From Valencia hispanica (taxonomy: Eukaryota > Chordata > Actinopteri > Cyprinodontiformes > Valenciidae): a DNA stretch of 64,000 nt. The DNA is taken from positions 35,068,914-35,132,913 of the forward strand of contig OY747711.1 in the NCBI GenBank assembly GCA_963556495.2, in the 5' to 3' direction. Positions within the stretch are counted from its first letter, which is position 1. Each line of letters opens with the position of its first letter. This document shows positions 33,841 to 44,890 of the stretch, in pieces. Made by a program: the position numbers and the translations under genes. Below the pieces are notes generated by a model. The model saw nothing but the letters and a program-made list of their open reading frames with translations. It was not told the DNA's origin and did not search any database.

Positions 33841-35213
33841 AAAACACAATGTTGAGCAATTATTAGTCATAGGCTACAACTGAACAGAGGGAACTAATCC
33901 AATTAAGAGTGATTAAAGCGTTTACTTGAGCAAACCAGTTGCTTGAAGAAAACCGTTTCTGAGCAGTGCTTTTTGCCTCTGATGGGAAAGAATCAAATTT
34001 TTCTGAATGCTCTGATAGCAGCTTCAGATAATGGCTATGCTGCTTTATAGATGCCACAAGCTTTTCAATACACCTGGGGTGCACTTTAATTTAATCAGGC
34101 TCATCAGGATCAATAATTGTGTCTGAACTGTGACTCTCTGGGACATACTGCCTGTTAATAGGCCACAATGATTTCAAACCAACCATTTTCCAAAGCGTAT
34201 ATATGCGGTTTGATTCTCTGCTACACTGGAAAGTAGGTTTAAGTTAGATAAAGCATAGCAATGCCAAAATGTGTACAAGCAGAGCTCTTATGTGCATTGC
34301 CAAATGTGTTTAAAAAATAAACCGTATGAAAATTCATTTTTCTTCCCTACTGCTCCTTTCCATACATTATGTAGTGAAGAGCAGAGGGAAGACTGTGCAA
34401 AGAAGAAATGGGAGGAGATGGGTTCCTAAAGCTGAGAGGGTGGAGTTTTTGGAAAGGAGAGGGGGTGCATGATCAAAGCCTATATTTTGAAATCACTTAC
34501 TTCTCCATTAGTTTGATTAATGGGGCCAACTTCACCGGCAGACAGAGGCAAGGGGCTTGAAAAATGATGCAATTACTGTTTTTTGAATAGGAGGCTGAAA
34601 AGACCTGTTTGAAAGAAAGATCTGAAGAAGATTCTACAGGGCATCCTGGACAGCAGACTTTCTCCTCTTTATCCATCCTTCCCTGTGCCACACACCCTGA
34701 AGCATTGTGGCACTACTATAACCCTTGCTCCCCAATATGTCTCTCATCAGCCTTCACCACATGCTTCACTGGTCTCGTCTAAGCTGGGTGAGTCTACTGG
34801 GTATAAATTGTGAATAATATGCATCTACAAAGTCTTCTAATGTTACCCACATTACGTTTAGTACTCTGATAACGCTATACTTTATTCCCTTAAGGCACTG
34901 TGCATTATTTTTGATAGCAACATATTGAGGCATATTTATAGTAATACTGTTTAAGCACCCAGTAAGCATTACAAAACTGACATTATGTAAACCCCATGTG
35001 ATCAACCATAACACAAAATTCACAAGTGCCACTTAAGAAACTTTTTAAATATGAAAGTATGAAATTGCAACAGCACTGGGCTTTAACTACCTTTTTTGCC
35101 TTTTATTTGCTTTTTATCTTCCGTAAATCAATTTCAGTTGAAACAGATTTAGACTACTAAAAAATTACTTTTAAAAACAAACAACTACCACAATTAGCCA
35201 CAATGTCTATACA
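33841..35213. other. 1.4 kb without recognised features
   Basis: AT-rich DNA with a purine-rich patch at about 34375-34470. Minus-strand frames (33863-34084, 34497-34691, 34766-35032) have no supporting evidence. Confidence 0.45.
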
Positions 35214-35514
35214 CCGTTTAGCAGTGGCGGGCCGTACATTTCACCGCTAGGCCTTCAATTATATTCTACGTAGTCCAACCTAAATTAATATACCTCATAA
35301 TACCATCTATACAACACCACGGCTCGAGAATCCACACAGATTCACATGGGAGTGCACATGTGTCAGAGTCAGTGAGACCCTCCAAGATCGGCTCCAAACA
35401 AACACGGTTTTAACTGGTTTAAAAAAATTTTAAAGACTGGTTTTAACCAATTTTAACATCGCTAACCATTTAATCATCAGATGCTTTTATTGGGGATGTT
35501 TTAATCAGTGGGGG

Positions 35515-36858
35515 GTGCGTGGTCTGCTTCTTTCCCCCACCATGCCTCCACTTACCTGCTGCCCTGGGTGGGATGGCTGCGTCAGGCTTAGCCAGAAGGT
35601 TCTGGAGTTGAAACAGAGGATCTCAATGCTTCACCAAATCCAGGAGCACGAGCGTGAGGTGGACATCATCCTCGGACAGACTCTTGCTGCCGCCACCAAT
35701 AGTGCTCAGCTTACTGACACTATTCCTTATCAGCCGGGTGAAGCTGCGGAGAGGGGATCCATTACTGGGTCTCCTAACGGATTCGGGGAGCCAAATGCCC
35801 GCATGACATCTGCTGCAGAGGAGTACTGCTGTGTTCAGCAGGGGGCTAAGTCAAAAGCCCCGATCAGCTCCACTCTGGTCCCACTGAATATCTGGTCAGT
35901 GGATGGGCCCGGCTGCGATGGGGGTGCCCGGAGCAGCCGCCACCGCTCTCCTCCACCCTGCCTGCCATTAACCAACCATTTCAGTGCCCTGGACCCAAAC
36001 TTTCCTCCACTTAAAGACAGCCCCTGGCCCTGGCCCCCATAGCTCAGCAGGCTTACAGCCCAATTGCTCCCAGCAGCCGGTGCAGCAGTCCGACTCCCAC
36101 AGCCCTCCACATCGCACCAAACCCCAGAGAGCAGCCAGAACTCGCCAAGGAGTGCTCCATTTCACTTCAAAGCCATGGAACAAGCCCTCGGGGCCAAACC
36201 CACACCGCTGGGGGATGCTTCTCTGCCCGACATACATAAAGTGCAAGATGGTGAAAGATCCTCTGCCCAGAGTCAACACTGCACATACCTGCCTCCCACC
36301 ACACTCATCATTGAGGACTCCATCGTGAGGAACACATGGATGAGAGGAGCTATCACTCTCTCTTTCCCCGGTGCCACCATGATGGATATTGCAGGAAAGA
36401 TCCCGGACCTCATTCTACTTCACACAGCTGTGAGTAAAGTTATAATTCACAGGAGCACCAATGATATTCATAATCAGGAGTCTGAGTTCCTGAAGCGTGA
36501 TATTATCCACCGTTTCAATCTTTTTAAAAACTCTCAGGCATGTGTTTTCATCTCCGTCCCCACTTCCACCGTTGGCAGAGAAATTGTTCATTTTAGCAGA
36601 CTTTTATTTCTCGACACATGTCTCTCCTCTGGCTCCGTGACTCACAATATTAGTTTTATAGACAATTTCAACATTCTCTGGGGAAGGAGGCACTTGTTTG
36701 GGGCAGATGGACTTCATCTCAACAGACATGGCACCCGCATGCTGGCAATGAGTTTGGCCTGCCCACGCCCCCCTGTCTACCACAACGACACCAGCTGCCC
36801 CTGCCCTTTCTGCGCCCTCCACCACATCCTGATGTCCAGCTGGTTCCTGCTTCTATGA
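35515..36858 (+). pseudogene. L2 ORF1: coiled coil plus SGNH-esterase-like domain, frameshifted
   Basis: ORF1 proteins of CR1/L2 elements bind the element RNA, and some carry an esterase domain of unclear role. The first frame (35515-36042; likely start MPPLTCCPGW at about 35542) has a CPGWDGC motif and a heptad-like helix from LSQKVLELKQRI. The second frame (36064-36858) has esterase blocks: IIEDSIVRN (S86 of that frame, in place of GDS), STNDI (N133) and GADGLHLNRHG (D215, H218). The Ser, Asn, Asp and His positions of the family are therefore retained. The frames overlap, and one shift near 36040-36065 separates them. Confidence 0.6.
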
Positions 36859-37011
36859 ATTCAGCTCTAATTTTAACAGTAACTCACATATTGGACTTGA
36901 ACCTTGTCATACCTCATTCATACCTCGTATTATCAGCAGAGACCAGACTAAAATTCATAAACCCAACACATGCAACCCAAATAATCTCAACAGTTACCAA
37001 AAGTCCCACTT

Positions 37012-38700
37012 TTGCAAAATCATACAGTTACTCCATCTCCAGTCACTATCAATATAGCTCTTTTAAATGTTCGCTCTCTGCTGAACAAAACTTTTATCAT
37101 CAATGATCTGATTTTAGACCATACTCTTGATTGTTTATTTTTAACAGAAACATGGCAGAGTGCAGATGCCCCCGTTGTTCTTACAGAGGCCTTCCCACCA
37201 GACTTTAACTTCACTTATTCCACAAGGAGTAGCAAAAAAGGGGAGATGGAACTGCTTTTATAAGTTCGTTTACACTTTCTGCCAAACCTGTTTTATTTGC
37301 TAATTTTACCCTGTTATACTGCATCTACTGAAACTGTTTTTAGTACTCCTCAGATTTTTGGTACCACAGTTTATCGGCCTCCCAAAAAGAGTACAACTTT
37401 TATACAAAAATTTTCAGAATTTTTATTAACTCCGCACAACTCTTATGAAAAGATCATTTTAGCTTGTAATTTTAATCTACATGTCTATAACCTTTTAGAT
37501 ACTTCATCAACAGGTTTTTTAAATATTCTGAATTTTATGGATTTTAGTCAACATGTCATGCAGCCGACTCACAACAAAGGACACACCCTGGACTTGGTCA
37601 TCACATATGGCCTGTCCACCAGTGTGTCCTCTGTTGTTGACCTCTGACCTTTACTAAGTGTTTTTTAACATTACCAGTTTTATCCAGTAGGAAACCTCTG
37701 TCAGAACTGTCAGGAAGGTGTCATCTAACCCCTGAAGTGGCAGCAGGTTTTCTTGAAGTTTTTGAAAAGATTCCTCCTATTGCTTTACCTGCCCCTTGTG
37801 ATTTTATTGTCAATGATTTTAACAATAGGCTTCAATCCGCTCTCGACCTGCTTGCTCCACTAAAGGTTATAAGTTCACACTCAAAACTTGCAATGCTGTG
37901 GAGACATGAAAACCTTAAAAAACAAAAAAAGGGCTTTGCAGGATGGCAGAGAGCAAATGGAGGAAAAATAAAATCACAATAAACTATCAAATATACACAA
38001 AACATCTCAAATGATAAAATAACGCAGTAAGAAATTTAAGAAATGCATACTTATTCAAAATCACCTCTAATTAAAAAAAAGCCAAAATTTATTTTTTCCA
38101 CTAATGACAAAATGTTTAACCGCTACTAATGCATTTCAGAAACCGCCATCCCCCCGCAAACCCCCTTTGCGAGGAGATCGCAGACCACTTCAGAGGCAAG
38201 GTAGACATCATCAGATGTGATATTTTATCCTTTCAAAGTAAAATGGTTTTAGACAAATCTGAGCAACTGTCTTTGCCAGTGGAATGCTGGACAGTTTTGT
38301 TCTGATAGTAGCTGAGATTCTTGACAAACTTTTCTCCTCAGTGAGGTCCACCACATGTCTTTTGAACCCAATTACCACCTCTTTTTTAAGCAACTTTATG
38401 GACCTTGATGAAATGCTACCTTCAGACGGGGGTCTTTCCTGCTGCCTTTAAGGTGGCGGTGGTGAGCCCCCTGTTGAAGAAGAGCAATTTAGATTTAAAT
38501 GATTTTAATAATTTTTGACCAGTATCTAACTTACCTTTTTAAGCAAAAATTTAGAAAAGCTTGTTTTAATTCATCTTAATGATTTTATTAATGCACAAAA
38601 TGTCCTGGAGAAATTTCAGTCTGGTTTTAGGGTGAACCAAAGCAGAGAGACAGCCCTTTCGAAGATTTTAAATGATTTCAGATCAAACTACTGTATGATG
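37012..38700 (+). pseudogene. L2 copy 1 ORF2, endonuclease and start of RT, frameshifted
   Basis: Endonuclease blocks are visible: IALLNVRSLLNK, LFLTETW (catalytic E), VYRPPKK, then ACNFNLHVYN in place of GDFN, and THNKGHTLDLVI. The linker region follows (37737-37982). From about 38400 come damaged RT pieces: FKVAVVSPLLKKSN, then FQSGFRVNQSRETALSKI and a truncated NDF. GDFN reading as CNFN loses the G-D pair, so this copy would lack nicking activity even if the frames were joined. Coding stops at the DNA transposon near 38702. Confidence 0.65.
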
Positions 38701-38701
38701 C

Positions 38702-39872
38702 ACTAGGGCTGGGCGATAATTCGATAGCAATATATATCGATCAATAGACTTGCGGTGCGATAGAAAAAAGGGGTCGATAAAAAAGAAACCTTTTTTTTAA
38801 GCAGGACTCCCCTCTTCCGGCTTGCTGCGAATCCGTTACAGAGAGACACAAGAAACTTACCCAGGTCGCTGCTAACAACCCCTCGGTTCTGCCCCCGGTC
38901 CTCAGAAGCGAAAAACGCTTTAAATAACACAACTGGGTTGGCTTGGCCAGCCGGCTGAAATGAATTTGAATAAGGCCCCGTTTACACGAAGGAAAACCCC
39001 GATATTTCCCTGCGGTTTGGCCTCTCATTTACACGAAAACCCAGTTTTTATCACAGAAAACGATTATTTCTATAAACTCCGGCCAAAGTGGAGATTTGCA
39101 TTTTATTTTTTTAAGTGCTTGCTTGTGGACAGAAACAACCGCAACGTCAATTTCCGGGACAAAAATGCTCCAACATCACTTGTGCTATCTGTGTTTACAC
39201 TCAGAAACAGCATTTATGCCCTTAGAGATGTGGCATCATCGATTTTTGCTTGCTAGCTTTAACAAGCTCATGTAAAAGTTAGAGGTTAGAACATAGAAAG
39301 TTACTCTGAGTGGATAGGATTTGGGGGAACTACTTCCCCCTACAGGTTTGGCATGTCTATGAATGTGCTTAACAACACACTTATGCGGTAAGGTGTGGAC
39401 GGAGATTTTTTTTAAACGAGGTGGTGAAAATATTTGTAAAAAAAAAAAAAACCCGGCTACGTGTGCACATAGCCTAAGCTTTATTGACAAACTAAACCAA
39501 AGGTTTCAGCCATTAATATTATAATTTGTCATAAAATGTTTAAAAGATTAAAATGCATCAAGATAAGCCTTTAATTTCAATTACTAACAAATAAAAAAAA
39601 TAAAATACAATGGTTAATAATATGACTTTTCTTTGTATTTACTGATGTTACTCAGGTCTCTTTATTTGTTTCTGTGTCTTACAAACTTATTCATGATAAA
39701 AAGAGGTGTTTGAAAAATGAATTAATTTAATTCTTAGTTAAAATAAGTTCATTGAAGAATAACAAAATGACCGGGGAGGCACTTGAAATATATTTTTTAT
39801 GTTTTGTGATATTTATCGAAAATCATCGATATCGATCAATATGACTATTCCCTTTATCGATATGCAATTTTA
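38702..39872. mobile_element. DNA transposon with GGGCTGGGCGAT end, inserted in L2 copy 1
   Basis: The left end CTAGGGCTGGGCGATAATTC and the ATCGAT-rich subterminal sequence match a widespread class of fish DNA elements. The right end has TTATCGATATGCAATTTTAG and similar ATCGAT clusters, only partly inverted relative to the left. It interrupts the RT domain of L2 copy 1. It contains another element at about 38972-39476. No 8-bp duplication is seen, which fits loss of adjacent L2 sequence. Confidence 0.6.
38972..39476. mobile_element. MITE nested inside the 38702-39872 element
   Basis: The left end AAGGCCCCGTTTACACGAAG and the right end, read inward, TTAGGCTATGTGCACACGTA share AGGC....GT..ACACG. 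A short open frame from 38960 is not conserved with anything I know. No target duplication was resolved. Confidence 0.5.
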
Positions 39873-40389
39873 GGGCCCAGTGCTTTTTAATTTTTATACG
39901 CTCCCTCTTGGCAGTGTCATCAGAGAACATGGAGTTAATTTTCAAAGTTATGCTGACGATACACAGTTGTACATCTCCGTGTCTCCTGATGACACATGGC
40001 CAATGGATGCACTTTTGAACTGCATTTTAGACATCAAATCCTGGACGGTAGAAAACTTCTTCCAGCTCAACCCAGACAAAACTGAAGTTTTAGTCATCGG
40101 TCCTGAGGCTCAGAGGGAGAAACTTTTGCCAAAACTACAATCACTGTCATTTAATCATTCTTTACAAGTGAAGAACCTGGGCATCATTTTTGATTCTGAG
40201 CTGACTTTTATGCCTCACATTAAAAACATTACTAAAATAGGTTTTTATCATCTGAAGAACATTGCCAGAGTTCGCCACATTCTCTCTCGGGCCAACACGG
40301 AGGTACTGATGCATCCTTTTATCACCATTAGAATTAATAATTGTAATGCCCTGCTTTCTGGTCTTCCCAAAAAGAGTATGCCAGGTTGA
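39873..40389 (+). pseudogene. L2 copy 1 ORF2, rest of RT domain
   Basis: It resumes in frame with GPVLFNFYTLPLGS-like, then [16 protein letters not shown] (YADD intact), ENFFQLNPDKTEVLVIG and VKNLGIIFDSEL. It closely parallels 60980-61480. The codons between NDF (38690) and this point, including the first palm motif ([12 protein letters not shown] in the complete copy at 53000-54736), are missing. Confidence 0.75.
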
Positions 40390-40424
40390 CAACAAATTTA
40401 GCAGCACGGACCTGACGAAGACCA

Positions 40425-40779
40425 ATTCAATTCAATTCAATTTCAATTCAGTTTATTTATATAGTATAATTCTTAACAGATGTCATCTCAAGGCACTTAA
40501 CAAGAAGTCATTTCAATACGTTTATACAAACATTCCAATCAGTTAAAAAAGTTTCCTATTTAAGAAATCCCAGCAGATTGCATCAGTCATTGGCGTGAGG
40601 TTGGGCAGACTTTCCAACCACAGCAATCCCTCATACTGAGCAAGCATGTAGCGATGTTGGAGAGGAAAAACTCCCCTTTAACAGGAAGAAACCGCCAACA
40701 GAACCAGGCTCGGTAGGAGCGGCCATCTGCCACGAACATCTGGGGGTTTGAGAAGACAGAGCTGAGACACAGAAGGACC
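40425..40779 (-). mobile_element. Non-LTR retroposon 3' fragment inserted in L2 copy 1
   Basis: It starts with repeated TTCAAT, then TTTATTTATATAGTATAATT and ATGTCATCTCAAGGCACTT, a common fish LINE 3' end (RTE-X/Expander-like by memory). It continues through AGGAAAAACTCCCCTTTAAC to AGAAGGACCA. The uninterrupted L2 at 61500-61560 shows ACGAAGACCAGGAGGCGGGA, so the insertion lies after GAAGACCA, with GACCA at both junctions. Confidence 0.65.
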
Positions 40780-41498
40780 AGTAGGCAGGAGCACATTACA
40801 CTTGTCCTAAATTTATTGCATTGGCTCCCCATATGTTTAGGGTTGATTTTAAGGTTCTTTTAATGGTTTTTAAGTGTCTTAATGGTCTTAGGCCTTCTTA
40901 TCTTTCAGAACTGCTTTTACAACTTGCTTATATTTTATCAGTGTTTTACTACTTAGTGTTATCATATGTACCCACTGTTTAATTTTATTTTTTAACTTGT
41001 TATTCCCATGTTTCCTCTGCGGGAGCCCTCAGCCTCGGGAGCGGTGGTTGGCTGTGGCTGCCTGGGTGCTCTCCAGGTAGCACTTGTGTGGAGGTGGGGT
41101 CTCGGCCTTGCCTGCTCTGTGCGCTCTGTGTCAGTGCTTTGGCTGCTGCTGTTGATGTAATGCTAACGGTGCAGATGGCTCCTTTAATCGCGTTTCCTAA
41201 CCTGGCTCATCTGTCCTCAGCCCAGTGTCCTTTTTATTGCTGCTCTTAAGTGTGTGCGTGTATGAAGGTTGGGTCTGTAAATCACTTTGAGCTGCAATCT
41301 TTGCATGAAAAGTGGTTTATAAATAAAGTTTGATTGATTTTTTAAACACATTACATCACCCTTAATAGGCTGAAAATCAATAAACTCGCATTTACAAGTA
41401 AGAGTAGGAAACTAAGATCATGGATACTGTCAAATCCCAAAGATAAAGTCACTTTAAAATATTAGTCAACAAAATTTAAAAAAAATCCTCCAAAGTAT

Positions 41499-41968
41499 TG
41501 TTATGGAAAATTATTTATTAAGAATTATCTGTTCTGTGTATTTCATGTACTGATAGTTACTGTTTGCCAGCTCCTTGTGATATGGTGACCAATCTGATTA
41601 TTTGACACTATAAATTTGGTTCAGGACAAATCTACATCCTGGGTTGGCATAGCAACTCTCTTTTACATCTAAGGATGTCCTGACATACATTGATTGTGTT
41701 TCCACTATCAAAGGCCTGAAGCCTGCGAGTCTAATGTTCATACTGGACATGGAGGCTAATACTGAAGAAATGTTTTCTGATGTCATGTTGATAGGAGTCA
41801 GGATTACTAAACCTATATAATTCTGTGTCTTGTTTTGGAAAGGAGGTCAGTATTGCATATTCTCTGTTGACCCTGTACCTCCTTGCTTGATCAACCAAGT
41901 TTGTATTAAAACTTCAGAATATATGAAGGAATCTCTCTCATCTCTTTAATTTAAGAACTTCACTCACA
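41499..41968 (+). repeat. Solo LTR, copy 2
   Basis: 470 bp starting TGTTATGGAA and ending CTCACA, with TATATAA (41814-41820) and ATTAAA (41905-41910) at LTR-like spacing. It is bracketed by a 4-bp direct repeat, GTAT (41495-41498 and 41969-41972). It aligns over its length with 4090-4566. No internal retroviral sequence is present. Confidence 0.75.
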
Positions 41969-42763
41969 GTATGATATGTGGGCTTAAACAAATTTGTCCA
42001 AAAAATGTGCATTGTCACCATTTAATTTAAGAGACCAACATAGCGATAACAAAACCAACAATTCAATGAAAATAAAGTAAAGCAATTACAGTACTTGCAT
42101 TTGTTTTGGAGAAAATGCAACACCAAAACAATTTAACACGTTAGTGCAGCTGCCACGTGAAGAGATATAAATTCTGTTAATGTTGTATGAGGGTTTAATT
42201 TTGTAGTGCATGTGGAAACACTTAGAAACCGTGAATAATTAAGAGGAATGTGGCACATCCTGTGTGCCTTGTGAAGAAGCTGTGACCATTCTGTGAAGGA
42301 AGATCTATGTGGGAGGAGTTTCCTTTTTAACTCTTGTTTCAAATAAAAACCTTATGCTGAGATAAAGCTGTGCTCAGTTACTAGAACTGAGTCCAGTGAA
42401 CGACGTCTCACTGTTAAAATATATAATTGTTGTTTGTTGTTCTTATTGCTCCTTTTTACAGAAATGAACGAGCACGCGGGAAGGTGAAATGAGAGCTCAG
42501 AGAGCCCAGGGTCATAAATTAAATGTGTGTCTGTTCCTTTAAAATAGGCTTTAAATTAGAGTGAAAACACCTTCTCAACACATGGTATTTACATGATAAA
42601 TTGCAGTGGATCAGAATTTTTTTATTTTATTTGTAGGATTTTTGCCATTTTATTCCATCACCATTGATTGATTAGTAACGAAATAAAATGAAAAAACATA
42701 TTAAAGATACAAATAAAATGTTTCCACTCAACAACATAGATCTTCTCCACATCACTGGCTTTT

Positions 42764-42849
42764 TAAAAAATAAAATCCATTCTTCTTTCTTTTCTCAAGA
42801 CCTCAATGGCTCTGTTGTACAGTTTATCTGTGTGCTTCAGGTCCAAGAG
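42764..42849 (-). pseudogene. Transposase-like fragment in the hAT shell
   Basis: Read on the minus strand there is an open stretch containing LDLKHTDKLYNRAIEVLRKE and ending RRMDFIF before a stop. It looks like a real coding remnant in composition and lies in the same orientation as 43270-43405. Its place in a hAT protein is inference. Confidence 0.35.
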
Positions 42850-42854
42850 TAATG

Positions 42855-43269
42855 TCTGGTTCACACTGGCCGCGGAAGCACTGCGCTAACGAAAATCACA
42901 TGCCATCCGCTGCCCCCTTGTTTACACCAGATGCGTATTTCTCCGCCACGGTCGACAAGCGCTTCTGCTCAGCTGTTGTTTTTTCAGAGCCATTGTTTTT
43001 ACAGAGCTAATTTTTTCATCATGGTTAAGTAAATAACTTCATAAAATGTGTCTCTTTTTGTATTTGTTGGTTTATTTTCATCTCTATAATTTGTTTAGAT
43101 ACGCATATGATCGCATTTGTCAGTTGTATTGTGTGTCTTGATGTGACTTCCTGCCAGAATTGACACGGATCACTCGCGCAAAAAAATAGACCAGATGCTG
43201 AAACAATCTCTTCAAGGGGCGAGCCGGCCGCGGAGGATTGCGGCGCTTCGCTTCGGGTGTGAACTACAC
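42855..43269. mobile_element. MITE with GGTTCACAC / AGTTCACAC ends
   Basis: The left end is TCTGGTTCACACTGGCCGCG. The right end, read inward, is TGTAGTTCACACCCGAAGCG. Subterminal sequence on both sides is rich in CGC/GCG. It separates two coding remnants of the hAT shell. Possibly Harbinger-type; target duplication was not resolved. Confidence 0.5.
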
Positions 43270-43405
43270 CATAGGTTAACAAGGGCACCGAATGGAAGCG
43301 GTCTCCGTTGCGCACCCACTCGGTTGTTCCACGGTTGTGCTTCTTCAAAGATCTTGAAAATGGCGTGGCAAAGAAGTCTATCCCTTCTCTTCTACCCTTG
43401 GCCAT
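43270..43405 (-). pseudogene. Start of hAT (ZMYM1-like) transposase
   Basis: The ATG at 43405 on the minus strand opens MAKGRREGIDFFATPFSRSL, followed by KKHNRGTTEWV. This resembles the N-terminus of fish hAT transposases annotated as ZMYM1-like (from memory). It lies about 490 bp inside the right hAT end. The frame continues across the MITE junction at about 43269 only by chance, so the protein is truncated there. Confidence 0.5.
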
Positions 43406-43904
43406 TGTGAGTAGAATTTTTAAAAATTCCAATGAATTAATGTGTGTGAATCGTTGAAGATGTGCTGTCCTATCAACAGATTGCACTGATAACTTTGCTC
43501 TGGCCATCCAATCAGAGCACAAAAGAATTCTGACATCATTGTGGGCCAGCTAGCTGGCCTTGTGAGGCAAATCTGTAGCCTGATTCGTTCGTTATAATAT
43601 AGTTTATTATTGTAGGCCTGCTCTGCTGATTCTGAAGGAATTGGGCAGATTAGATTGCTTCTAGTAACACACAGAGACAGAACTTTGATTGGATAAAATA
43701 TCGATAATCCAAACATATGTAGGGAAGTTGCACAGCCAAGATAAACGTTAGACATAAAAGAGAATAGACTTTTGGAAGTAAATTAACACAATTTTATTCA
43801 ACAAATATTATAATTTAGGTGGAAAATATAGGTTAGTTTGTCTGAATGCGTTAGGCCAGCAAAGAAGGTCTTGCTGGTCCTGACAGCCCACCACTGCTAT
43901 TTAG

Positions 43905-44744
43905 ACATTAAATAGATGTATTTTTCAACTATAGAATGCTCATTGGGAATCCAATGGAAGGAAACCTAGCCTAGCCATATAGTTCAAAGGAAAAACAATT
44001 AAATAGAAAGGAAATGTATGTAGACTTAAGAGTTTAAAGAAAATACAAAAAATATTAAAAAGAAATTGCATTCAGCAACTACAAAAATTGTTGCTAGTCC
44101 AAACTTACCAAAAACAGGTAAAGCTTGGTCTAATTTAATGTCACACTGAGAGAGAAAAGGTTTATGTCTTTATTGAGTGTATGTAAGCATCTAATTTCAC
44201 CGTATTTGGTCAGTTCAGAATTAGTTGCATGATTTTGGGCTGTGTGATAAAGTGGTGCCAGGGGAAAACTTACAAAATGTTAGTTTGTAAAACGTAAAGC
44301 CTGGATGAAAGTCTACAAACTTACTTAAAAGGACACCCAATACATTAAATTAAATGGCACGTTTAAAGTTTTATGCCTACATAAATGAAAACATAACTAA
44401 ATAAATAATCGTACCCTTTTGCACTTCGCAACTAGCAGAAAGCAAAAACCTGTTTTGTATTTTTATTGATGAATTTACAATAGTGTTAAAGATAGCCAAG
44501 TATAAGTAATGGCTACAGTCTTGTTAGAAAAAAGTAAACCCTTTCAATTTAGGCAGTTTCCATCCCATTAAATAATAAAAATTATGTGAGCTTAGCCAGA
44601 GTTTTAAAATTATTTAAATATAACCTTAGGGTTAATGACAGTGTAACAATTTGGAAGGATTGCCAGGAGAAAACCTCTTCTCTCTAAAAAGACTATAGTA
44701 GCAAATTTGCATCTGAACTAATAATTTCTGAAACAATCTCCTTT
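43905..44744. other. Unassigned AT-rich DNA
   Basis: Nothing recognised. Confidence 0.4.
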
Positions 44745-44890
44745 GGACAGATGAAACCAAAGTGGAACTGTTTGGATATGATGCACTTCCCATGTTTGAC
44801 CAAAACCAAATCAAGCACGTCTGCAAAAAAACTATTTACTACCTGTCAAGCATGGTGGTGTGCGCTGTGATTTGGTTTGAGGCTTTTGGA
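44745..44890 (+). pseudogene. Tc1-like transposase fragment C
   Basis: The plus strand reads TDETKVELFGYDALPMFDQN (the first catalytic D region, normally SDE/TDET-KVELFG), followed by a damaged VKHGGG-equivalent (LSSMVV). It belongs to a different Tc1 subfamily from relics A and B, judging by DETKVELFG. No element ends were found. Confidence 0.65.

Larger units (their letters stand above)
35495..41342 (+). mobile_element. L2-type LINE, long but nested and broken (copy 1)
   Basis: On the plus strand: ORF1 (35515-36858), endonuclease (37012-37982) and reverse transcriptase (about 38100-40389). After an inserted retroposon come the ORF2 C-terminus and a 3' untranslated region ending AAATAAAGTTTGATTGATTT at about 41340. 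The 3' region is shared with the truncated copy at 60866-62440, whose tail is TTTGATTTGATTTGAT. A DNA transposon replaces part of the palm domain (38702-39872). The start is approximate and no target duplication was found. Confidence 0.7.
35222..43896 (-). mobile_element. hAT transposon shell opened up by later insertions
   Basis: The left end CAGTGGCGGGCCGTACATTT and the right end, read inward from 43896, CAGTGGTGGGCTGTCAGGAC are hAT-type termini. The 8-bp flanks CCGTTTAG (35214-35221) and CTATTTAG (43897-43904) agree at 6 of 8 positions. A transposase-like first coding segment (43270-43405) runs inward from the right end. Inside lie an L2 LINE (about 35.5-41.34 kb), a solo LTR (41499-41968) and a MITE (42855-43269). 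Subtracting these leaves roughly 2 kb of the original element. Pairing the two ends is inference from similarity and flanks. Confidence 0.5.

Noticed and set aside
43025..43522. A 165-codon minus-strand frame as a single gene
   Set aside because: Only residues encoded by about 43270-43405 look like hAT transposase; the rest runs into the MITE at 42855-43269, and the first Met lies outside the recognisable start at 43405.
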